Positions 54,691-64,000 of a stretch of 64,000 nt of DNA are shown here, piece by piece. The translations under genes were made by a program, and so were the position numbers. Source of the stretch: Apteryx mantelli (taxonomy: Eukaryota; Chordata; Aves; Apterygiformes; Apterygidae); NCBI RefSeq assembly GCF_036417845.1, contig NC_089981.1, forward strand, positions 22,030,001 to 22,094,000. The letters run 5' to 3'. The notes beneath the pieces are model-generated. The model had not been told where the DNA came from. It was given only the letters and a program-made list of their open reading frames with translations, and did not search any database. Positions within the stretch are counted from its first letter, which is position 1. Each line of letters starts with the position of its first letter.

Positions 54691-54927
54691 CACTTTCCTC
54701 CTTTGCTCAGTCACTTCAGCATTCTGACTCCTCTTTCCTTCCCTTGCCTAGATGAACCATGCATTCATGCTCTGTCTTTCTGATCCTCCCAGCCCGACTG
54801 CTCAATGGCCAGTTTCAGCTGAATATGGCACAGGCAGGCAGAAATTGCAAAGATAAGATGTTCCGAAGCGTTTTGTGAAATAGTTCTCCTGAAATAAGGA
54901 GATGTATTTTGTTAGTTCTTTCATAGT

Positions 54928-55092
54928 GGGAAAAGCTACAGCGTGAACTCGGCATTTGTTTAACAGCAGAAAATCCACGCTGGAGAGAAGTGTTATGAGT
55001 GCCCTAGCTGTGGGAAAAGCATCAGCTTGAACTCAGACTTTCAGGAATGCCAGAGAATCCAACCACAGGGTACAACGGGGACAGAGAAGTAG
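54928..55092 (+). pseudogene. C2H2 zinc-finger gene relic (about two fingers)
   Basis: Reading frame 54928-55092 gives GKSYSVNSAFV, a stop (TAA at 54961-54963), then QQKIHAGEKCYECPSCGKS and ISLNSDFQECQRIQ. This follows the Krueppel-type pattern CGKSF-X-L-X2-H-X3-H with the TGEKPY linker: the linker survives as AGEKCYEC and the second finger keeps both cysteines (C..C). Both zinc-ligand histidines of the second finger are lost (the expected H positions read E/C and Q), the first finger has lost its cysteines, and there is an in-frame stop. No KRAB or SCAN domain and no further fingers are visible nearby. It is a non-functional fragment, probably a decayed copy of a KRAB-ZNF-like gene or a piece of one carried in by duplication. 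Confidence 0.85.
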
Positions 55093-58000
55093 GCTCTGTT
55101 GCCCCGAGCTTGTTCTTTTTAAGAAAACAAAACCTGGGAAATTTAACCTAAATGTGTCAATAGTTTTGAGTTAGCCAGAGTGGCCTTTTTTTGGTGAAGA
55201 TATTGTTTGCCTAAAACTTGAGAAATTATCCTGTCTCTGTGCTTGTCTGGAGAGAGCTTCCGAGAAGATGAGCATAAGAGGAATTAGTTAAAATAACAAG
55301 AATTCTTATCTTTAGCTTCCGCCAAGGATCCTATGAGATCATTTCCTTTCTTCAGGAGAGAAAAGACTGAAGTTAATTTTTCCAGGCAAGTAAAGAGACT
55401 AACAAATGTGCTCAGAGGTGTGAAAGGTAATGCAAATTTAATCTTATGAATGTATACATTGTATTTTATTACTGATAAGTATTTATTAGAAAAAAATGAG
55501 GGAGGATGCTTATTTCTTCTAGAGAAATACAATTATTCTTTTTAAATAAAAATGTACCTTTAGAAATCTACATGAAATGCAACTCCATCTAACGAACTAA
55601 TCCAGCCTCTAATTAGAGAAGATTACATTTTCACCTTTTCCAAGCTGTGGGAAATATTTCTGTTTTTGGGAGGCAATGCCTGATAATTAAGATATGTAGT
55701 TTGGCAAGCTGCACTGACCCGTAACTGAAGATTTCGAGCAATGTTTGTCTGGAGTTTTAAGACAGCATTTCTTGTACGTTTTCTGTTTTGAGGAACTCAA
55801 AAAGATGTTGGTATCTTGTGGCTTAGAGCTGAACATGTTTGCCTGTGTCAGCCTTTCCTGGCTAATGCAGAGCTTAGTCTACACCTTGCTAGAGATGACA
55901 CAACTTGAGAAATCTCTCTTCGTTCAGAGAAATGTCATTGGTGGCCTTTTGCTGTTCTCACATTTTGTCATGCAGATAAGCTGAACAGGTAGTCTCTGTA
56001 TCCTATCTCTCTCTCTACCCAACCTGACCACCTGTGTATGATCTCCCGCTTGATGAATCTCCCCCTTCTGGCAAATCGCAAGGTATTTGGGGGCACTTGT
56101 GTGTGCATCTGGTATGCTGGGAGATGTACAGATTACTTATGATTTTTCAGTTGCAGGGAATCTTAGTTTTGTCATACATGAAAAGATTCTCCGGTAGGTT
56201 GCACCAGATTGAAAAGAGCATCACAGCACTTGTGGAAAGGTGGGTCCTAGGGAGCAAGTCTTGCAAGTGATTGTCTCCTGTTGAGAGCAGTGGCAGATGT
56301 TGGTGTCTTGGCTACATATCGTTCAATATATTACAGTGAGTTCCTTCACCATGCTGAGGGATCTAATTAAGTGGTTAGAACTAGTGGGAGGACAGAAGTG
56401 TTTGCAGGAATATGGAAAATGAGACTTTCCTTGCTATTGTTTTGGTGTAAATTGGTAGATTCCCAATAAAATCAATAACCCCCAATAATTTATATAAACT
56501 TATTTCTCTTTGCAGAAACAATTTGCTTTAATGATATTAATTGGTCTGGACAGTAGATGTCCGATGCTACTGGTACATCTGCTGTTCATGAAATCTCATG
56601 AAAATTATTTTTTTTAAGTAGTCTATTTTTAACAACAGTGCTGCTGTAACATTAATGCTCTGAACCCCATGTACAGAGCATAGACCCTGATGTTTTTTTG
56701 TGTGTGCTTATTAGATGGGAACAGCTGGATATCTGAGAACACAATTTGTTACCAGGGTTTCTCTAAATGCTAAAAGGCTGTTGCTGTTCCCCTTGGCTCC
56801 TCTGAAGTTTGTTATGAAACCAGACCTTGTATAATATTCAGAAGAACAATCTTCTGAAAAGGGGAATGTTCACCATCCTCATTCACCATCCTTGAGGTTG
56901 CTTGCCCAGAATTTCTAGCCCAGTAGATGGAGAAGGAGACCGGGAGCTAGGGGAAGATGTTCTGGAGCAAGCCGTGTGCACTGTTGGCTCCTAGTGCATC
57001 ACTGGCTGCTTGTTTATCGTGCATGAAAAGCTGGATGAAGAACAGTGAGGATAATCACTCTAAACCAGTTTCTGCTACTGGAGCCGAGTTCTGTCATGAG
57101 ACTTTTTCTCTCCAAGTATTCCTAACCTCTTTGAAATGTGTTTGCTAATGGAGTTTCTTTCTGATGGCTCTTTTGACTGTTTTCTCCTTGGGTCTGATGC
57201 TGTCTAACAGAGACAGTTTCTTGGACCCTTCTCCAAGACAGTGGGTATTGGCTGTTGTCACAGATGGGAATCCAGGCAATGCTAACCGGTGCTCTGATGC
57301 CAAATGGAGATGCTTGTGATCTTGACCACAGGGTGGAGAGGATACCCTCGAGCAGGTGACTGGATCTTGCTCACTTTTCTATTTGTAGATTATTTGTCAG
57401 GTCTGTCCAGGGCAGAGAACTTTAAAATATTCGTTCCTGCAGAATGATGAGTTCTCTGCTGTGCTAACTGTCCTTGGCACAGGGCTTTTTTCTTCCTTTC
57501 ATTTTGTTTCTGTGAGCAATGTGTTTCAATCAAAAGGTTGCAAAACCATGTTTATAGATTCTTTTCTTGTCTTGATGTCAGTGCAGGACATTGTTGTCTT
57601 GTGTCATTTTGTAGATCTGGTGATAGCGAATGCCTCAGTCAGTGCTGTGTAACAAAGCTAGACTAAGAATTATAGCTTTCTAATATTAACTTGTAACTAA
57701 TATTTACAGGACATGGGGGGAGATCACAAGGCCCGTTATCAAAGAGCTTCCATGTGAGTAGCAGTGTCTTTTAACCTCTTCACCTGGGATCCTTGTAACT
57801 GTTTTTCCTTGCTACCACTGAGAGCTGATCCTTCTGCTCTGCCTGCCTGATGGAAGCATGTGGCACCACAGAGCTGCTGTACCATCCTTTCCTCTCTTCC
57901 CCATGTGATTTCACATGAGGATAAGGATGCTCTGTCTAGAGTACATTGCAGCCATGAGGCCTAAACAGGCATGTAGATGACAGAGTATCCCAATGCAATT

Positions 58001-58627
58001 GGGATTGTGCATGCATGTATTATACCTGTCTTGATTTCAAGAGAACATAAGTTTTCTTACATGCTTTACCCTGTTTGTATTTTGTTGCATGCTCGCAGCA
58101 TGCACCCAGTAATGTAATGGTTGAAATTACTTTGGCCTTTGACAGGATTACAGTTGTTCTATTACTACAGGATTTCTTCTGCTGGGTTTTGTGCTAACAC
58201 ACATCACCATAAAGGTCCTGACTGAAAAGCTGTTATTGGCATCCTAAGGCCTGTGTAGGCTAAAACATGTACAGTTGTTGCTACACACAAGTTTTGGAAT
58301 GGTAACAGCAGGAGCTCAGCATCCAAATAGTAAGCTACTCCCAATATTTTTTTTAAGTCTTCCTCCATGGGAAATTGAGAAATAAAATACATGCAGTGCA
58401 GTCAAATTTCTGTCTCTCACTCTAAGACTTATCTGATCATCACGTCCTCAAAGTTCTTTTAAAAATGGTGGCTGTTATTTAAGGATGTTATTAAAGTCCT
58501 TGCTTTGGAGAGTTTGGATAAATGTAGAATTTAATTAAATTCATTTTCAGCAGCCTTTCTTTCTGCATGAAAAGGTGACCTTTATAAAATGCCAATTACA
58601 AACCCTAGAGCCTGCTGCTTGCATTCT

Positions 58628-58696
58628 TGTGTGTGTGTATACACATGCACATATATATTTACACAAATATATACATATATATACACAATTATATAT
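58628..58696. repeat. Mixed TG/CA/TA microsatellite
   Basis: About 70 bases of alternating purine-pyrimidine sequence (TG, then CA, then TA tracts with imperfections). It can adopt non-B structure and is likely length-variable. Confidence 0.85.
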
Positions 58697-59049
58697 GGCA
58701 CACATAAAATAAAGGCACTTTAAAACATGTTTAAACACATTATTGGTATTTAAAGACCCCTTAACTTGAAGAGCAGTGTTGTATAAGGGCATACATTGGA
58801 AAACTGTAGCTAGTGGTAGGCTCAGGTTCTTCTAAAAGTGGCCCGGTTAGTCAGATTTGTGTCAGAAAATGTGCCTAGGGCTGGGAAGGTTTGAGGGCCA
58901 TGGTCTAGAAGTCAAACTGTATGTGTCTGAGTTATGGCAGGGCTTAGAGTCATTGCTAAAGGTCATGTACTTGCCCCTGTATGGGTACGTAGTAAGAGAG
59001 AATTTCTAACCTAAAAAGCCTATAAACTAGCTAGGTTGAAAAATGTTGG

Positions 59050-59158
59050 GAAAACCATGGCTCAAAGAGAGGGAAAGTGACTGTCCAGGTCACACTGTAT
59101 GACAGCATTTCTTTTGAACCCCTGCTGAGCGTGCTGTCCCCTAGACCAAGCTGTCTTT
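59050..59158 (-). repeat. MIR-like ancient SINE relic
   Basis: 'aaaccatggctcaaagagag', 'gtgactgtccaggtcacac', 'tcttttgaacccctgc' and 'cctagaccaagctgtc' follow the order of the complement of MIR-type elements (gaaactgaggcacagag / gacttgcccaaggtcacac / attagaacccagg / ccactagaccacgctgcc). Confidence 0.6.
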
Positions 59159-61159
59159 TCTTGTTCCTGGGTTCATCACTCATTCACATGCACAGTTTCC
59201 CCTCTTTGCTAATGCTAAGTAGTCTAGAAGGGAGACATCTAAAAAGCTTTCCTCAACTAAGAGACAAGTGTGAGTAAACACAATCTCTGGAGAATATGAG
59301 GGTCTTCTATGCTTGTTAAGTTCCCTAGATTGAATTTGCCTTTAATATGCCCTTGGGGTTGGATTTCAAATGTATTTAAGTTTCTAGAGACATGAACAGA
59401 TGCTTAGTAAGATTTTTCAAAGGCTTTTACTTGCTTAGGAGCTTTTGAAAATTCCTTTAGGTGTCTGTGTGTGCCTTTAATCTCCTCAATAAATTTGCGA
59501 ATTCTCAGAGCCCGTTGTTCAGCATTTGGGACTTGAACAAGGTCTGGAGTCTCTGCCTTCTGTCCATATTTCTGTAGGGGTATTTGTTGTGACCGGGAGA
59601 TTTGTGTGCTGACAGTAACTGTGTAAATGCATATGGGTTCCGGTTTCGAGTCTGGCCCTCCATAGCACAGGTGTATGATGCTCTTGTAATACTTGTTATG
59701 GACACAGAGGGTTTGTGGATTTTGTAATCAGCATCTGTCCTCTTGGGAAGAGTGATTCTGCTGTCATTCTTTGAGAAAATCCCTTCTTCAGAATAGATTT
59801 AAGTAAAAGAGATGTTATTTGAATGTTAATGTATGCTTATGCTGACTTATGGCATCATACAGCTTGCAGGCAGTTACAACCCCATTTTCTTCAGCCAGTG
59901 GAAACATGACTGTAAACAAATCCTTATTTTACTGGGAAGGATTTACTTTAGTCTTTGTTTCTTGCCTGTTTACTTAAGAACATAAAATGGGGATAGATGG
60001 CAGAGCTAGTGCAAGAATTGTACATTAATTTATCCTTGAAATTCAGCGCACACACACACAACTTAAAACTGTTCTTCCACGTTTTGGAGTTGAAATTTGT
60101 CCTGTTGAGATGATAGCTCAGCAGTGGAGGGAAAGAGCTCTTAAAGGTTTCAGGGAAAAAGTGGATGGATTTCTTTCCTCCACTGCATTCGGTTTGAATA
60201 CTTTAATTTGTTTGGGCTGCTCGTTTTAGCACCTGATTCTGAAGTCCCTTAACTCCAGGGAGTTTTGGACCAGGCCTCAAAAATAAATATGGAAGAAACT
60301 GCATGCGAAGCAGTGCATGTAATAATGTTTGCTGCGATAGCTGAGAACTTGTCTTTTGCTTTAGGGAAGCTGTATCTCATCTCAGAAGCTCTCTCCTGTG
60401 TTACTTATTGCCAAATTATTTTTTCCTCCTCCAGTAAATAAATGTGAGTATGATGTAATTTAGTTAGACTCATAGAGGAAATTTTAACAAACTTGGTAAA
60501 TAAGATGAAGAATCTCCATTTGTAATCTGAAGTGCGAATTTTTTGATTTTTAAATTGAAATGTGAAGGGACTGAGGGGTCAAGCAGAAGCTCTTTGTGGA
60601 TAAATATTTGGAAGATAATCTGCCAAATAAGTTTTGTGCCAAGAACCAGTTGTGTTGTTGCTTTATTTTCCCGGTGATTTTTTTTTCTTTTGCGTTTTGC
60701 AGGGCTCCGTGTATGTATTAAAAAAAATAACTATTAAACCAATGCAATAAAACCTTGCAAATGCCAAAATGATTGCTGGGAAATAATTGTCACTGAAACC
60801 TGTACCATATGTTAACTTGCTCCATCATGTCTTAAGAGTGCTCCTCATAGAAAATTAAATTGTGTTGAGCCAGCTTGCAGTAGAAAGTAAAGCATTCCTT
60901 GCCTAGAGTATGCACTGGGTAATTAAAGAAGGCACCTCTGTGCGGAGGCTGATTTGAGTGATGTTCAGGTCTATTTTATTTGTTTTTAAGTTTGCGCGCT
61001 TGCTCTCTTGCGTGCACTCTCTCAACACAGCGTATTCATTTCTCAACTGCCATTATTATGTAACAGTTCTTACCTGTCATATCCGTCACTGGTATTTTCT
61101 TAGAGCCAGGGACTGTTTCTTTTGACGGTTTTGAAAAACTGATGAAAGTGTCTCAATGA

Positions 61160-61290
61160 ACTAGAATCATCTTTCCACTGACTCTGAGCTTTGGATTAGG
61201 CCCTTGATGGGGGCTATGGTGAGACCACTGCATTTGTTCCTAAATTGTTATGCAAGGTGGGATTAAATCCTGGCACTGAAAGAGCTCTGT
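61160..61290. repeat. Ancient amniote repeat relic
   Basis: 'ccactgactctgagctttgg' followed by 'attaggcccttga' resembles the 'ccattgacttcaatgggctttggatcaggccc' motif of an old amniote dispersed repeat. A similar but weaker core is seen at about 60241-60290 (aagtcccttaactccaggga). Confidence 0.35.
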
Positions 61291-61968
61291 TCCTTGTTAT
61301 TTAGCCTTATGCTCTCTAAACTAGATTTTGGGAGCTGAGTTGCACTGAAGTGTTAAGACAAGTGACTATTGTTCAGTCTGATGGCGAACCAAATGTCAGA
61401 AATGAGGAAGCTGTGGCTGCGTGTCTAATGTGAAGGGGCAGTGAATACAGGTCAGCAGAGAGTGAAAGAGGTGGTGAATAGAGCCAGATTAGTTCTGTTG
61501 ATTTTTGTGTGGATATTTCTATCCTAAGGATGATGTGGTATTTCACTAGAGTCTCAGCTGACCTCTTTATAATGTCAGTTTGCTTGTAGCTGTTGCTGTT
61601 TCTGAGACTTAGATAAGCAGATTGCTCTGGTGCTTGTGCAAAGTAATTGCTTTCTTTGGGAGCTCACTCTTGATGGAGGAGAGCTGCTCAGATCCTTCTG
61701 TCCAGTGGTTCTCAAAGTTTCTGTAACCTTTCTTGTGAAAAATTGTACTTTGCTCACCTTGTTGGAGTCCATGTCCTTCCCTCTTGAACTACTCTGCAGA
61801 GCTGCCTTCCCCGTCTCTTCAAATTCCAGTTCCAGGAGTGTGGCTCCTGGGTGCTGAAGGTCATCCCTAGTACCTCACCTGTGCCACATCTGCACCTTGC
61901 TGAACTGCCTGGTCTTGCTCAGCAAACTGCTGTGCTAGCTCATCTACCTGCCAGGGCAGTGTCCCTCC

Positions 61969-61992
61969 ATCTAGTGTCTTATCTAGTGTCTT
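61969..61992 (+). repeat. Exact 12-bp tandem duplication
   Basis: ATCTAGTGTCTT occurs twice without a gap, at 61969-61980 and 61981-61992. It is a recent-looking slippage or microduplication event with no evident function. Confidence 0.9.
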
Positions 61993-62378
61993 AATCTCAG
62001 CACATTGCAGCAATAACTTGAGATCTGCCTGCTACCTGGATGACACTTCTTGCAGTATAACTTAGTGTGGATTTTTGTGTTGTCTTGGGGGATGACAGTA
62101 GGAACTGGAGGAAGAAGGTATCTGTAATGCTTGTAAATAAATATGGTAGCATGTGTCTTCATAACTGCAGCTGTAGCAGTGAGACCAGTGGTTTGTGGGG
62201 TGAAGAGACTTGGAGCTCTGCTGCTGACCTTCTCTGTGAACTGTAAATTTTTAAGACATGATTTGTAAACTCTTATCTTGTTTATGGAACAAAGCTCAGA
62301 TCCCCTGAAGTCTTTAGGTAAGTCTTTAGGGTGTGGGTGTGGCTCTATAACATGCATACTATATATGTATGTAGTACT

Positions 62379-62402
62379 GTGTATACTATGTATAGTATAC
62401 AC
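62379..62402. repeat. Perfect 10-bp inverted repeat with 4-base loop
   Basis: GTGTATACTA (62379-62388) and TAGTATACAC (62393-62402) are exact reverse complements separated by TGTA. It lies in a longer TA/TG-rich stretch (about 62352-62402), so it may be a product of microsatellite turnover rather than a functional hairpin. Confidence 0.9.
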
Positions 62403-64000
62403 AGGAATTCTGCATGTGGCCTGCAACATCGGAGATGTTTGTGTATCTGATCGCTTCCTGGTTTCAGAAGTGTTGGGCCTCTTAATCCAACTGCAGACTG
62501 GGCTCTAGCTGTAACGATGGGAATGTTTGTTCCCAAACAGCTGGGGTGGTAGATTTACTCTTGGCAGTGTTATCAGTCAGCTTCATGGCAGAGGCTCTCC
62601 AAAGGTGGCAAAGAGGATGAGTCACTAAGAGTCCCTTGTGGGCTTAATAAGTGGCAGCACAGTCTTTCTTCTCACTCAGGAGGTCACCAGTCCTCTTCAG
62701 CATTGTCATTTGAGCTCCCTTTCTTTCTTTCCTCCTGTTGTGTATGGTTTCACTGTTTTATTGCAAGGCACAAGTAAAAGCCAAAATGCTTGTATTGCCA
62801 TCTGTTAGGCTGTCTGTGTAGCTCTTTAGTTTTTCTTTTATGCTAGGTTATGTCCCGGAACGCTGGGATAACATGTGGTGTTCATCAGGTATTTCTCAAT
62901 AGGTCAACAACAGCCCTGATCCGGTGGAGATCTGTGTTAACAGACAGAAGTTGCCAAGTCATTAGTGTTTGACAAAGCTGAGCTGCTTGCAGAGTGGGAG
63001 CCAGTCACCTATGTTAGTCCTCTCTGTTGCCAAGACCGGTCCATTTAGTGACTTGGAGATGACACTTGCTTCCCTTAATTTTGAGATGTTGCATTTGTTT
63101 CCTTCTCTCTTGGTGTCCAGGATAGGACTGCTGTCAAATTTTAGCAGCAGCAGGCATTGAATCACTGGGAAGCAGAGGCTGATCTGGGTCTAGTTATGCA
63201 ACCGTGGGGTGAGTATGTGATATTGAAAACATAGGAGTGACTGAGCCTTAAAGAACCCTTGGCTAGCCTTCGTTTTAACAGAAGGCAAGCGGCTGCGGTG
63301 TGGAGCAGAGGGTAATAATTCAAATTGGTGACACAAATCACTGATGGTGTGACTATGATCTGTGTTGGCAAGCAGAAAATTTCAACAGCTCCTTTAAATC
63401 TTGCTTTGTATCCTTTTTTCAGTTAGCGCTATCATTGGTTGATATAACTAAATTGATTATTGGTGATTTGAGGACATTTGAATGACACCCATACAGTACT
63501 GTTTCATTTAACTGTCAAAAAAATCTTTAATGTCTTGAATGCAGATCAAGGGAGAAAAAAAAGGAGGGAAGGAAAGGTCAATCTATCATAACATGTCCCC
63601 TGTATAAAATTAACTAAACTCTTAAGCAGAGCTATTACTAAGTGATTGTTTCTGGTCCCTGGGGTCTTGATCTACCTAAAGTATTTTGACACTTAAAGAT
63701 GCAGCTAGGAACCAATTTAAAGACAAGAATGGTCCTATGACATTTAGGTTTCTAGAACAAGTAGATTTCTGACTTTTCCACCTTGCTTCTATTTATAGAG
63801 CAGAAAAGAGAAACTGTCTTGCTTTTTCAACACTCAATTTATTTTTCAAGTGAAGTATTGACATTTGGGGAAAATGCAAATAAGAGTATTCACTCTTTGG
63901 TACTTACTGTTGCAGTACTTGACACTGTGCTATATTTAAAAAGCTTGAGTTAACCTCAAAAGTCAAAGATCTATTATGTGTGCAACTTTAAGAAGAGCCT

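Larger units (their letters stand above)
35426..64000 (+). other. Presumed long first intron, distal part
   Basis: About 28 kb contain no intact gene that I recognise. Apart from the zinc-finger relic, old SINE relics and microsatellites listed separately, the sequence is unique-looking and moderately AT-rich, with the plus strand again T-rich over most of its length. A strong acceptor-like site (T-rich tract then ttttgcag) ends at 60702 without a recognisable reading frame after it. Compound T/C runs lie at 46820-46837 and 53273-53285. The T-rich tracts 41886-41906 and 51170-51183 are simple sequence. If the synteny inference is right, the first tetraspanin coding exon lies beyond 64000. Confidence 0.45.

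Noticed and set aside
61983..62429. 148-codon open frame on the minus strand
   Set aside because: It runs through the TA/TG-rich hairpin region and has a low-complexity composition with no recognisable domain.

Overview
The window looks like nuclear DNA of an amniote, most probably a bird. The evidence is a spliced vertebrate gene with a CpG-island promoter, one old CR1 non-LTR retrotransposon, sparse and very decayed SINE/LINE relics, and long AT-rich non-coding stretches. A crocodilian or turtle cannot be excluded, although the low repeat load favours a bird. Nothing prokaryotic is present.

One protein-coding gene is certain. POLR2L, the 67-residue RPABC5/RPB10 subunit shared by RNA polymerases I, II and III, lies on the minus strand. 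Its coding sequence is in two exons (11405-11499 and 8048-8156) separated by a 3.2 kb intron. A minus-strand poly(A) signal is at 7802-7807, fused back to back with a plus-strand AATAAA. Its promoter is a CpG island at about 11640-13150.

The island appears to be divergent. On its right side a strong plus-strand splice donor (13138-13143) faces 51 kb of DNA with no recognisable coding exon, and the plus strand there reads as T- and G-rich. In mammals POLR2L is head to head with the tetraspanin gene TSPAN4, so I infer that 13.1-64 kb is mostly the first intron of a TSPAN4-like gene whose coding exons lie past the right edge. No tetraspanin coding sequence is in the window, so this stays an inference from synteny and composition.

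The most unusual element is a GC-rich tandem repeat inside the island (12934-13077, period 47). It carries five copies of the palindrome GGTTCGAACC, which followed by C matches the TFIIIC B-box of tRNA genes, alternating with four MYB-type AACGG sites. It sits beside the promoter of a gene for a Pol III subunit and shows no tRNA gene structure.

Layout: 1-7.8 kb, non-coding left flank with two GC-rich patches; 7.8-12 kb, POLR2L; 11.6-13.15 kb, CpG island; 13.15-33.6 kb, presumed intron with MIR-like relics; 33.66-35.43 kb, a dead CR1 that has lost its 3' end; 35.4-64 kb, more presumed intron with a two-finger C2H2 zinc-finger relic at 54.93-55.09 kb, microsatellites and ancient repeat relics.
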